A DNA stretch of 64,000 nucleotides from positions 1 to 64,000 of the forward strand of contig JAIBCC010000005.1 in assembly GCA_019694395.1 (NCBI GenBank). Direction: 5' to 3'. How positions within the stretch are numbered: the stretch's first letter is position 1; each line of letters begins with the position of its first letter. The stretch is from Pyrinomonadaceae bacterium (GTDB lineage Bacteria; Acidobacteriota; Blastocatellia; Pyrinomonadales; Pyrinomonadaceae). The translations under genes and the position numbers were made by a program. Positions 26,732 through 35,373 of the stretch are shown piece by piece. The notes below the pieces were generated by a model. It had not been told where the DNA came from. It made no database searches and worked only from the letters and a program-made list of their open reading frames with translations.

Positions 26732-28969
26732 CTACTTAGCTGAATTAATCAAAATTGCATCGTTCAGGGTTTCACCTTTTTCATAGATCAAATTATTTCC
26801 GTCACTTGACCAAGCAAAACGAAAAACAGAAGTGTGCGGCAAATCCAAAATAACGTTTGGTTTGTCACTATTTATCGGCTGTTCCCAGAGTTTTGTGTTG
26901 TTGTTCACGCTGGTTAAATAAGAAATGCTTTGATTACCTTTCCATTGAATCGGAGAGACTCTGTTTTGATTGAACGGCGCATCGAATTGTTTAATAAACT
27001 TGCCGGCTTCGACCGAAAAAATCGAAAGTTTCATAGCGGATTCATTAAAAACATCGCCCTTTATTTCGGGAAAATAACAGGCAATAAATTTTCCGTCCGG
27101 CGAAAGGCTGGCTAAAGTGGTTTGGTGCGAAGTAATTTGTGTCACTTCTTTGGTTTCCAGACTGATTTTTTTCAGAAAATATTTACTTACTTTTTCATCA
27201 AGTGAAATGTAATAAACCCATTTGTTATCCGGCGAAATATTGGGCGAAGAAATATTGATCTCATTGGTCAACTGTTCTTGTTTATTGCCGTCGGCATTCA
27301 TTCGCCACAGATTTTCGCGTCCCGAACGATTGGAAACGAAAACTACAATTTGCCCGTCATTTGAGACAACCGGAACATAATCAGCTGCCTTATCAGTGGT
27401 CAATTGCTGCCGTTCGCTGCCGTCCGCGTTCATTTTCCAAATATCCAGATTTCCGTTAAAAGTCGAGCCGAAAATGATCTTTTTATCGGGAGTCCAATTA
27501 ATTCCAGGTGTGGAAAGGTTAAATTCGGCGCGGTTCTGTAAAATCTTATTCGTTTGTTTGAAATCAGGCGCAGAAGCCGTCCAAAAATCGGTCAAACGAT
27601 CAGTTTTGATTGCTGCCATTGAGTTTGAATCAGCAGCTAAATTTAGACTAAAAACTCCGTTGATTCCGCCCGAAATTTGTTTGGCAACGCCGTCATTTGT
27701 AACCATCCAAATTTCATCCGTAGAATTGCCGGAACGCGAATTCCAGCCCGGAAAAACAATACCGCTGCCGTCTTTTAACCAATCGATCTGCCCGATCCAG
27801 TGCCAGTTTTCCTTTGACAAGGTTTTTGGCTCGCCAGTCGCAATATCAACCGATAAAAGTTCCATTTGTCTGCCGATCTCACCTGTCACATATCCGGCGC
27901 AGACGATTTTTTTACCATCGGGCGACCAGCCTAACCCCGCAGAGGAAAAAGAATCGGACATATTGCGCGAGGCAATTACTTTTTCATCTTTACCCTCAAT
28001 ATTGCTGATCATCAAAGCCGATTGTTTTTCGTTTGACAAAAACCGAATGAAAGCAAGTTGTTTTCCATCGGGCGAGATCGAAACAGGACTGTCCACATCC
28101 GCTAAAATTTCGCGCGGCGTTCCGCCAAGCATCGGAACCCGAAAAACTTGTCCCATTGAAAGCCCGGTCAAAGACGGATTTTTATAAGTTGTAAAATAAA
28201 TTTGCGTTCCGTCGGGCGAAAAAGTTACGCCAATCACGGATTGTTTTTCGGGCGGAATTATTTCGACCATTGCTGAATTTTCGATTTGTTTAACCGAAAT
28301 CGACTGGTCGCCGTTGTCGCGTTTGGCGGCAAAAGTCAAATATTTTCCGTCAGGCGAAATGGCGGCGCGCACGATATTTCCTTCGGAAGTCAGTTTTTTG
28401 ACCTCGATTTTGTTGAACTTTGAAAAAGAGAATTTTTCAGCAAAAAAGGCGTAGCGAACCGCTAAACCGACTCCTGCCAAAGCTAAAACCGTTGCAGTTG
28501 CCAAAAAGAGTTTGTTTTTCAAAAGGCTTTTGGTCGCCTGAGTTTGTCGAACCGCAATTGCTTGTTCTTCGGAAACGCTCTGTTCGGTTTTGATCTCGGT
28601 TTTAACTTTGTGTTCGAGAATAACGATCTCATCATCAGCTACAACCTCTTTGACATCGCCGACAAAACGATAACCGACACGCGGCACTGTTTCGATAAAA
28701 GGTCTGCCGTCTGAGAGATTTCCGAGCGTTTTTCGCAAGGTCAAAATGTTTTGAGCAACTGTGCCTTCGCCGACAAAAGTATCCGCCCAAACTTTATCGA
28801 GCAAAAAGTCTTTTTCGACCACGCGACCTTTATTGGAAACTAAAATGACGAGTGTTTCAAAGGCTTTATGAGTCAACGGAATAACCTCACTTTCCTTCCA
28901 AAGCCGCCGCTCTTTAACTTCCAATAAATATTCGCCGAAACTGTAAGAAACTTTATTTTGACCGTTCAT
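26732..28969 (-). CDS. Winged-helix regulator with membrane span and PD40/TolB propeller
   Basis: 745 aa. N-terminal OmpR/CadC-type winged helix (about 5-105: LPLT-like VIPLTHKAFETLVILVSNKGRVVEKDFLLDKVW split over the window, TVAQNILTLRK, TVPRVGYRFVGDV), one membrane segment (about 155-177), then several PD40 beta-propeller blades (SPDGKYLTFAA, SPDGTQIYF, SPDGKQLAF, SNDGQIVVFVSNRSG). This membrane-bound regulator architecture is common in Acidobacteria. It is divergent from the secreted-protein run at 29.2 kb and may control it (inference). Confidence 0.9.
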   Translation of the reverse strand: MNGQNKVSYSFGEYLLEVKERRLWKESEVIPLTHKAFETLVILVSNKGRVVEKDFLLDKVWADTFVGEGTVAQNILTLRKTLGNLSDGRPFIETVPRVGYRFVGDVKEVVADDEIVILEHKVKTEIKTEQSVSEEQAIAVRQTQATKSLLKNKLFLATATVLALAGVGLAVRYAFFAEKFSFSKFNKIEVKKLTSEGNIVRAAISPDGKYLTFAAKRDNGDQSISVKQIENSAMVEIIPPEKQSVIGVTFSPDGTQIYFTTYKNPSLTGLSMGQVFRVPMLGGTPREILADVDSPVSISPDGKQLAFIRFLSNEKQSALMISNIEGKDEKVIASRNMSDSFSSAGLGWSPDGKKIVCAGYVTGEIGRQMELLSVDIATGEPKTLSKENWHWIGQIDWLKDGSGIVFPGWNSRSGNSTDEIWMVTNDGVAKQISGGINGVFSLNLAADSNSMAAIKTDRLTDFWTASAPDFKQTNKILQNRAEFNLSTPGINWTPDKKIIFGSTFNGNLDIWKMNADGSERQQLTTDKAADYVPVVSNDGQIVVFVSNRSGRENLWRMNADGNKQEQLTNEINISSPNISPDNKWVYYISLDEKVSKYFLKKISLETKEVTQITSHQTTLASLSPDGKFIACYFPEIKGDVFNESAMKLSIFSVEAGKFIKQFDAPFNQNRVSPIQWKGNQSISYLTSVNNNTKLWEQPINSDKPNVILDLPHTSVFRFAWSSDGNNLIYEKGETLNDAILINSAK

Positions 28970-29062
28970 AAACCAACTCTCTTAATACTTTGATAGAAAT
29001 TTGATGCCAATTTGATGCGTTTTTTAAGACTCCTCAGCCTTAATCAACTAAATTGGGTTTTG

Positions 29063-29142
29063 TAAGGTGAACTGTCAGTTGATTCGTAGTTATTCCAGAT
29101 TAGCCCTCTGAAAACCGATTTGAGTAGGACGGTTTCACCTTA
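29063..29142 (+). promoter_or_regulatory. Structured leader or operator between divergent genes
   Basis: TAAGGTGAA (29063-29071) plus CTGTC (29072-29076) pairs with GACGG (29128-29132) plus TTCACCTTA (29134-29142), a 14-bp stem with one bulged T, enclosing about 50 nt. It sits in the 235-bp divergent gap upstream of the ATG at 29205. It could be an RNA leader or a two-site operator. I match it to no known riboswitch class. Confidence 0.45.
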
Positions 29143-29204
29143 TCTTAAAAGTCAAACGAAATTTTGGCAACTCAGGTTTGGCAGTTTAAGAAATAAACTT
29201 TTTT

Positions 29205-29462
29205 ATGAGCAAAACATTTTTCAAGGCGGAAATAGAAACTACCGAAACCTGGGTTCTCAAACGTCCGCGATATTTTATTCGGAGCTGGTGCGGTGAATGC
29301 AACCGCGAAGTTTCTTTTTTAGTCCCTGAAGAAGCGGCGCGACTAACTTGTGTTGAATTTCGCTATTTTCAGTTTTTGATGGAACAAAATCAATTTCACA
29401 TTCATCATTTTGGAGCGGCGTTAGAACCGTATATTTGTTTGATTTCATTATGTTCGATTTAG
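29205..29462 (+). CDS. Small CxxC/EEAA protein (acidobacterial type)
   Basis: 85-aa protein with the layout of a small family I associate with Acidobacteria: a variable N-terminus, W-C-x-x-C (SWCGECNREV), PEEAARL, then an R-x-F-x-x-M-E helix, FHIHH and a final ICLISL. In better-known members the middle looks like a MerR/excisionase-type helix-turn-helix with a CxxC before it, so DNA or metal binding is possible. It lies 10 nt upstream of the MBL gene and may lead that operon. No signal peptide. Confidence 0.7.
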   Translation: MSKTFFKAEIETTETWVLKRPRYFIRSWCGECNREVSFLVPEEAARLTCVEFRYFQFLMEQNQFHIHHFGAALEPYICLISLCSI

Positions 29463-29472
29463 TTAATTCAGT

Positions 29473-30558
29473 ATGAGGAACAAATTGTTATTATTTTGGC
29501 AAATATCTGCCTTTATTGTTTTAGCCGTTTCAATTTTGTCGGCTCAATCGGTTACTTCCAAAGAGCGAAAAACAACTAAAGTTACCGAAGGAGTTTATGT
29601 CATTACGCACAGGGACGCGCCGGATACGTTTCCGCAGGGAAACACCATCGTCATTATCGGCGACAAGGATGTTTTGGTCGTAGATTCGTGTCTTTTGCCT
29701 TCCAGCGCAAAGGAAGATATTGCTCAAATCAAGCAATGGACGGATAAACCCGTTAAATATCTGGTCAATACGCATTGGCATTTTGACCATAACAACGGCA
29801 ACGGAACTTATGCCGCCGCTTTTCCTAACCTGACGATAATCGCTCACGCCGAAACGCAAAGAATGATCGAAAATTATAATCCGATGGCGATTTCCAATTA
29901 TCCAACGCGGCGCGAAAGGTTCAAAAAAATGCTTGAATCGGGAAAAGACAATGACGGAGTTCCTCTGTCTGATGCCTTGAGAAAAGATTTGGAAGTCAGT
30001 CTGGTCGGATTGGATGAGGTCGTTGCAGAATTTCAAAACATCAAACTAACTCCAATCAATATTTCATTTACCGAAGATTTGAACCTGAATCTCGGCAATC
30101 GTGAAGTCCAGATCAAATTTCTCGGACGCGGAAACACAGCCGGAGACACGATTGTTTACTTACCCAAAGAAAAAATTGCTTCCGTTGGGGATTTGATGGT
30201 GCATCCCGTTCCGTATTTCTTCGGCGGATTTCCGTTAGAATTACCCGCGACATTGCAAAAAGTCGGCTTATTAAATCTGCAATCCATCATTCCCGGTCAC
30301 GGCGAAATTCTGCACAATAACAACTATTTGAATCAAATAATTGCTTTGGTCACAGAAGTTAATTCGTTTATCAAAAAAGAAACGACTGGCAATCCGAACT
30401 TAAAAATTGAAGATGCGGCAAAAATTGCCCGTCAGAAAATTGATGTTCCGGCGTGGCGCAAAAAATTTGCGGGCGACAATCAGGAAAACGGTGATTATTT
30501 TGAAGAAACTTTTGACGGTTTAATAAAATCAGCTTTCAAACAAGCAGTTATCAGATAA
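29473..30558 (+). CDS. Secreted MBL-fold metallo-hydrolase
   Basis: 361 aa with a signal peptide ending near SILSAQ. The zinc-binding HxHxDH is in NTHWHFDHNNGN; later ligands are the His in IIAHAET, Asp in SVGDLMVH and His in IPGHGEIL. The protein has a C-terminal helical extension of about 80 residues. It resembles the QuiP/SdsA-like and B3-like periplasmic hydrolases; the substrate cannot be inferred. Start of a closely packed plus-strand run (gap of 8 nt to the next gene). Confidence 0.9.
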   Translation: MRNKLLLFWQISAFIVLAVSILSAQSVTSKERKTTKVTEGVYVITHRDAPDTFPQGNTIVIIGDKDVLVVDSCLLPSSAKEDIAQIKQWTDKPVKYLVNTHWHFDHNNGNGTYAAAFPNLTIIAHAETQRMIENYNPMAISNYPTRRERFKKMLESGKDNDGVPLSDALRKDLEVSLVGLDEVVAEFQNIKLTPINISFTEDLNLNLGNREVQIKFLGRGNTAGDTIVYLPKEKIASVGDLMVHPVPYFFGGFPLELPATLQKVGLLNLQSIIPGHGEILHNNNYLNQIIALVTEVNSFIKKETTGNPNLKIEDAAKIARQKIDVPAWRKKFAGDNQENGDYFEETFDGLIKSAFKQAVIR

Positions 30559-30566
30559 GGAGAAAA

Positions 30567-31043
30567 ATGAAGAAGTTTTATTTTATTACAATAATTCTTT
30601 TATCTACAACAATTTTAACTTTTGCCCAAAATAATGATTCAGATGTTTTAGCAGAAGCCAAAGACGCAATCGCTAAAGGTAATGCTCAATGGTGCGAGGC
30701 TTGGGAAAAAGCAAATCCTGAAAAAGTAGTCGAACTTTTTGCCGAAGACGGAAAACTTTTGCTCAGTAGCGGCAAAATCGTCAAAGGTCACGAACAACTG
30801 CTTGCACTTTACAAAAATGCGATGAAAGGCGTTGGAACAGACATCAAAAATATTAAAGTCTCCGTCACAACTCTTAACGCCTGGCTCGATGGCGAACTTG
30901 TTTATGAAACGGGCAAATACATTTACGACTATGTCGAAAATGGTAAGCCTGTGATTGAAGCCGGAAAATACGTCACCATTTGGAAAAAGCAGAAAGATGG
31001 AAACTGGCGTTTGATAATGGATATGGGCGTGCCAAGGGATTAG
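30567..31043 (+). CDS. Secreted NTF2-like (DUF4440/SnoaL-type) protein
   Basis: 158 aa; signal peptide ends at LTFAQN. The rest is a single cone-fold domain of the ketosteroid isomerase/DUF4440 kind: AKGNAQWCEAWEKANPEKVVELFAED, GHEQLLALYKNAM, and YVTIWKKQKDGNWRLIMD. An AAGGAG site overlaps the end of the preceding gene. A second, different NTF2-like gene is at 34879. Ligand or reaction unknown. Confidence 0.85.
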   Translation: MKKFYFITIILLSTTILTFAQNNDSDVLAEAKDAIAKGNAQWCEAWEKANPEKVVELFAEDGKLLLSSGKIVKGHEQLLALYKNAMKGVGTDIKNIKVSVTTLNAWLDGELVYETGKYIYDYVENGKPVIEAGKYVTIWKKQKDGNWRLIMDMGVPRD

Positions 31044-31063
31044 TTTTCGGGAGGAATAAATAA

Positions 31064-32359
31064 ATGCTGAAAAATTCAATTTTAATCGTTCTTTTAACTC
31101 TGATTTTGCCGATTTTCACCTTTGCTCAACCGAGCGAACCGCCCAAAGATTCACGCACCTACGAGCGATTGGCAATCAAGGCTTATCAAGCCAAAGATTA
31201 TCCCGCCTTTCTGGAAAATCAGAAACAAGCAGATTCGCTTAATCCGAATCATCCGCGTATCACTTATAATCTGGCTATTGCCTACACTTTGAACGGAAAA
31301 ACTAATGAAGCCATTGCCGGTTTGAATAAGCTCGCCGCAATGAAACTCGTTTATTCGATTGAAAACGACGACGATTTTGCTCCGCTCAAAAACAATGCGG
31401 ATTTTCAAAACTTGCTCAAAAAGTTTGAGGCAAACGCACAACCAACCAACAATGCTCAAAAGGCTTTTGAGGTTAAAGAAAAAGGTTTAGTTGCCGAAAG
31501 TGCGGCTTATGATGCAAAAACGAAAAACTTTTATCTTGCCAGCGTTGCTCAGCGAAAGATTTTGAAAGTTGGCGCAGACGGCAAAACAACCATTTTTGCC
31601 GACAAAAACGCCGGATTATGGAGCGTTTTCGGGATTAAAATTGACAATAAACGCCAAATTTTATGGGCAGCGAGTTCCGCTCATAAACAAATGCCGGATT
31701 TGAAATCTGAAGAGAACGGAATGACCGGAATTTTCAAATTTGACTTGAAAAGCGGAAAACTTTTGAAAAAATATCTGATTCCCAATCAACCGAAAGCGCA
31801 TTGGTTGGGCGATCTGGCGATTGCGCCGAATGGCGATGTTTACGCGACAGATTCCATTAATCCGATGATTTTTGTCATTCGCCGAACCAAAGACAAAGAC
31901 GAGATCGAACCTTTTGCGGAAAGTGCAAATTTTGCTTCTCCGCAAGGTTTGGATTTTACGCCTGACGGAAAATTTATGCTGATGGCGGATTATTCAAAAG
32001 GCATTTTCAAGATCAATTTAGCTACCAAAGAAATTACCAAAATCATTCCCGCCGAAAATACAACGATGCTCGGAATTGACGGACTTTATTTTTACCAAAA
32101 TAGTTTAATAGCTACGCAAAACGGCGTAAATCCACAAAGAATTATTAAACTGAATTTGTCGAAAGATTTGAAAAGGGTAGAAAACTTTTCGGTTTTAGAA
32201 GCCAATAATCCTTTGTTTGACGAAATTACATTGGGAGTTTTGAATGGCAATCAATTTTATTTTGTAGCAAACAGCCAATGGAATTTGCTTGGCGACGGCG
32301 GAAAATTCGCGGAACAGGAAAAATTAAAAGATGTTAGTATTTTAAAGATAAAATTATGA
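31064..32359 (+). CDS. Secreted TPR plus NHL/SMP-30-like propeller protein
   Basis: 431 aa. Signal peptide ends near IFTFAQ. Residues about 30-125 form a short TPR-like helical region (ERLAIKAYQAKDYPAFLEN, HPRITYNLAIAYTLNGKTNEA). From about 145 a six-bladed propeller of the SMP-30/gluconolactonase/NHL type follows, with GDLAIAPNGDVYATDS and SPQGLDFTPDGKFMLMADY. It could bind or hydrolyse a small lactone-like ligand, but no catalytic set is certain. The ATG lies 20 nt after the previous gene, preceded by GGGAGG. Confidence 0.8.
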   Translation: MLKNSILIVLLTLILPIFTFAQPSEPPKDSRTYERLAIKAYQAKDYPAFLENQKQADSLNPNHPRITYNLAIAYTLNGKTNEAIAGLNKLAAMKLVYSIENDDDFAPLKNNADFQNLLKKFEANAQPTNNAQKAFEVKEKGLVAESAAYDAKTKNFYLASVAQRKILKVGADGKTTIFADKNAGLWSVFGIKIDNKRQILWAASSAHKQMPDLKSEENGMTGIFKFDLKSGKLLKKYLIPNQPKAHWLGDLAIAPNGDVYATDSINPMIFVIRRTKDKDEIEPFAESANFASPQGLDFTPDGKFMLMADYSKGIFKINLATKEITKIIPAENTTMLGIDGLYFYQNSLIATQNGVNPQRIIKLNLSKDLKRVENFSVLEANNPLFDEITLGVLNGNQFYFVANSQWNLLGDGGKFAEQEKLKDVSILKIKL

Positions 32360-32433
32360 ATCTCAAAGAAATAAATAATCGCATAGCTGTAATTCAGCTG
32401 TTGAATTTGATTTATTAAGAATTGGAAGGATTT

Positions 32434-33252
32434 ATGCACAAAAAACGGATTTCTACTTTTCTTTTCGTCTTATTTTTAATTTCTGCAACTTTTGTCACAG
32501 CTCAGGAACAAAAACAGGAAAAGGCACAGATAATGATTCTGGGAGTTTATCATTTTGCCAATCCGAACGCCGATTATGTTAAAAGCGATTTTCCCGACCA
32601 TCTTTCGGATAAAAAGCAAAAAGAAATTGCCGAAGTTCTGGATTTACTGGCAAGATTTAAACCGACTAAAATCGTAGTTGAAAGAGAGCCGGAAAATATA
32701 AAAGTTCTCGATAATTATCAGCAATATTTGAAAGATAATTACAAATTAACTGCCAATGAAACCGAACAGATCGGTTTTCGTTTGGCAAAACGCTTTAACC
32801 ATCAACAAGTCTATTTAGCCGACCATCAACTTGGAATGGATATTGATGGAGTAATGAAGGCGGCTCAGGAGACTAAAAATACGCAATTTCTCCAATTCTT
32901 TCAGCAAATAATCGGCGAAGTTCAGGTAATTCAAAAACGTCAGGCTCAGCTTACGGTTCGGGAAGCTCTGACAGAATTAAACGAACCGGATTTTCAGGAA
33001 AAGACCAAAGATTTTTATCTGCAAATGGCTCGTGTTCGGAGTAAAGAAAAGTTTGTCGGCGCAGATGTGTTGGCAGCCTGGTATCAGCGTAACTTTCGTA
33101 TTTTTACTAATTTATCGCAGATCATTAATTCGCCGAACGATAGAGTTTTAGTAATTTTCGGGCAAGGTCACATTGCTTATTTACGCGACGCAATCAAAAG
33201 CAGCCCCGATATGCAATTGATTGAACCTAATAATTATTTGCAAAATAAATAA
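32434..33252 (+). CDS. Secreted DUF5694 protein (TraB/GumN-like fold)
   Basis: 272 aa with a signal peptide ending near TFVTAQ. It shows the DUF5694 pattern: MILGVYHFANPNADYV near the start of the mature part, KPTKIVVEREPE, and C-terminal VIFGQGHIAYLRDAI. TraB/ChaN/GumN-like domains share the His/Glu-rich barrel, hence a possible hydrolase role. The ATG at 32434 is preferred over 32422 because GGAAGG at 32424-32429 gives good spacing. Its stop abuts the next start. Confidence 0.82.
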   Translation: MHKKRISTFLFVLFLISATFVTAQEQKQEKAQIMILGVYHFANPNADYVKSDFPDHLSDKKQKEIAEVLDLLARFKPTKIVVEREPENIKVLDNYQQYLKDNYKLTANETEQIGFRLAKRFNHQQVYLADHQLGMDIDGVMKAAQETKNTQFLQFFQQIIGEVQVIQKRQAQLTVREALTELNEPDFQEKTKDFYLQMARVRSKEKFVGADVLAAWYQRNFRIFTNLSQIINSPNDRVLVIFGQGHIAYLRDAIKSSPDMQLIEPNNYLQNK

Positions 33253-34842
33253 ATGATAAAAAATTACAGATTGAAAATTTGGCAGTTGTTTTCTTCACTG
33301 CTCCTTTTTACTACTCAAATTTATTCGCAAAATACCGAACTAAAAATTGATCCAATGATGTTGATTTCGGTCAAAGAGTGCCGCAACATCACCAAAAGTC
33401 TAGGCGGAAAACTTTACCCAGACTGGCATTTTGAGCAAACTCCAATCCTTTTTTATCGTCCCGGTGTGCAGGAAATTTTGATAAATTTTCCGCGTCAGCC
33501 GAAAGGTTATCAGATTTTGAAAGGTGTGAATCTGCTCGGTAATGAAACGATCTATTTCCGCGATAAAGAAACGGTTTTTGATCAGGACGACCAAAATACG
33601 ACCACCGAAATTGAAGGCATTCGCGTTCTGGTTGTTGCCGATACTTTTTCGAGAATGCGGAATCAATTGCAGTTTATAGCCAATTCATCTGACCAAAAAA
33701 CTAAAGATGAATGGTTTAAAAACTGGAATTTTATCTCTTCACCATACGATGAAATGCAGATGATTTTGCACGAATCTTTTCACGTTTATCAGGACACCAA
33801 AGCCCCGAAAAAAAACGCCGATGAAGGTGTAATCGCTCGTTATCCGGTGCTTGATCCGGTCAATAATGCGCTATATGTTCTGGAAGGAAATATCATCAAA
33901 GATGCTTTGCTGGCAACAGATAAAAATTTGCGGCGGGAAAAGATCAAGGAATTTACAGCGGTTCGCAGCTTTCGGCAATCACGGCTCGAAAAAGATTTGG
34001 TTGAATATGAGAATCTCAACGAATTTAAGGAAGGTTTAGCCAAATACGTTGAATACAAATTCTTGCAGGACGGCGAAAATATCACACCAATCAGCGAAAT
34101 GTGGTATCGCAACGGATTTCACGGTTATCAAAGCGAATTGCCGAAATTGTTTGAAAATGTGCTGCAAAATATGGTCAAAATCATTGCCGTTGATGATGAC
34201 CGTTTCGGCAACAAATACGGTTCGGGACCCCTTCGATTCAAACTTTACGATCTGGGCGCGGCACAGGCTCTGATGCTCGAAGATATTATGCCAGCTTGGA
34301 AAGAAACGATTTTCAACGACAAAATTTACTTGTCCGATCTGCTCAAACAATCACTGAATTTTTCCGCCGGTGAGCAGGCAAAATACCTCGAAAAAGCCAA
34401 ATCTGAATACAATTACGAGCAAGCCTTGCAGAACAAAATAAAATTTGAGACGGAAGGAAAACAGAAAATTCAGGAAAAACTCGACGCAATTCTAAAAACA
34501 AAAAACACCCTCGTTAAAATCAACTTTGGCACAGTTACCAATGAATTCGGAATCGGCTACACCCCTTTTGGCGTGACCAATGTCGGCAAGAACGCCGCGA
34601 TTTATGAAATGGTTCCAATCGGAATACGTTTCAAAAAAGGCGTCGTCTTGCAAATGAAACAAGCGATTCCGGTTTTGATAGATAAAGACGCAAAGACCGT
34701 AGCTTTTGCTATTTCAACAGATGCCGCAAAATTTGAAAACGGAATTAAAGAAGCGGTTGAAACGGACGAATTTAGTCTGAAAGGTGCAAAAAGTGAAATA
34801 AAACGAGACGGGAATAAAGTTGAAATTAATTTGTATCAATAA
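33253..34842 (+). CDS. Secreted HExxH putative metallopeptidase
   Basis: 529-aa protein of no family I can name. Signal peptide ends near TQIYSQ. A zinc-protease signature sits at H173-E174-S-F-H177 in MILHESFHVYQD, with Glu211 in YVLEGN as a plausible third ligand. The C-terminal part (about 400-529) looks beta-rich. The ATG directly follows the stop of the DUF5694 gene (no gap), so translation is probably coupled. Likely an extracytoplasmic peptidase; substrate unknown. Confidence 0.78.
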   Translation: MIKNYRLKIWQLFSSLLLFTTQIYSQNTELKIDPMMLISVKECRNITKSLGGKLYPDWHFEQTPILFYRPGVQEILINFPRQPKGYQILKGVNLLGNETIYFRDKETVFDQDDQNTTTEIEGIRVLVVADTFSRMRNQLQFIANSSDQKTKDEWFKNWNFISSPYDEMQMILHESFHVYQDTKAPKKNADEGVIARYPVLDPVNNALYVLEGNIIKDALLATDKNLRREKIKEFTAVRSFRQSRLEKDLVEYENLNEFKEGLAKYVEYKFLQDGENITPISEMWYRNGFHGYQSELPKLFENVLQNMVKIIAVDDDRFGNKYGSGPLRFKLYDLGAAQALMLEDIMPAWKETIFNDKIYLSDLLKQSLNFSAGEQAKYLEKAKSEYNYEQALQNKIKFETEGKQKIQEKLDAILKTKNTLVKINFGTVTNEFGIGYTPFGVTNVGKNAAIYEMVPIGIRFKKGVVLQMKQAIPVLIDKDAKTVAFAISTDAAKFENGIKEAVETDEFSLKGAKSEIKRDGNKVEINLYQ

Positions 34843-34878
34843 GGAGGAACAAAAAATCACATAAAAACGGAGGAACGA

Positions 34879-35325
34879 ATGAAAAAAGTCATTCTGGTAA
34901 TAGCAATTTTAGTTGCAAATTCTATAGTTTTTGCTCAAAAGGCGGTTAATAATAAATCTGATGAAAAAGCCGTAAAGCAAGTAATTGATCTATTTACGGA
35001 CGGATTTGCACATAATGACATTGATAAACTTGAAAGCATTTTGGCTGAAGATTATTTTTTCTCAAATCCGGGCGGAATAGTTTTGAGCCGGGAGCAAAGG
35101 TTGAATGACCAGCGAACAGGCGATGTCGTCTATGATTCTTTTGCCATAGACGAGCTGAAAATTTATTTTTATGAAAAAACTGCTTTAGCTAATTTCCGAA
35201 CCATTGTCAAAGGTCGAAATAGAGGAAAAGACATTGCCGGAAATTACAGAGTAACTTTGGTTCTGGTTAAGAAAAACGGCAAATGGCAAATAGTCGCTCA
35301 ACATTCGACCGGAATCCCAAAATAG
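34879..35325 (+). CDS. Secreted NTF2-like (DUF4440-type) protein
   Basis: 148 aa; signal peptide ends near SIVFAQ. The single domain has AVKQVIDLFTDGFAHNDIDKLESILAEDYFFSNPGG and VTLVLVKKNGKWQIVAQHSTG, typical of DUF4440/SnoaL-like proteins. A GGAGGAAC-like site precedes the ATG. Last gene of the secreted run that begins at 29473; the hairpin at 35341 follows it. Confidence 0.85.
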   Translation: MKKVILVIAILVANSIVFAQKAVNNKSDEKAVKQVIDLFTDGFAHNDIDKLESILAEDYFFSNPGGIVLSREQRLNDQRTGDVVYDSFAIDELKIYFYEKTALANFRTIVKGRNRGKDIAGNYRVTLVLVKKNGKWQIVAQHSTGIPK

Positions 35326-35340
35326 TTAATCAAAGATTGA

Positions 35341-35373
35341 TTTAAGCCGATAATCGAGTAAAATCGGCTTAAA
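35341..35373 (+). promoter_or_regulatory. Hairpin ending on the start codon of the dehydratase gene
   Basis: TTTAAGCCGAT (35341-35351) and ATCGGCTTAAA (35363-35373) form a perfect 11-bp stem with an 11-nt loop. The last paired base is the A of the ATG at 35373, so the ribosome-binding region is inside the stem. It may end the upstream operon or restrain translation. Confidence 0.55.

Noticed and set aside
27396-28187. 263-aa plus-strand open frame
   Set aside because: Antisense to the PD40 propeller gene; repeated SPDG codons on the other strand keep it open. No start signal or known domain.
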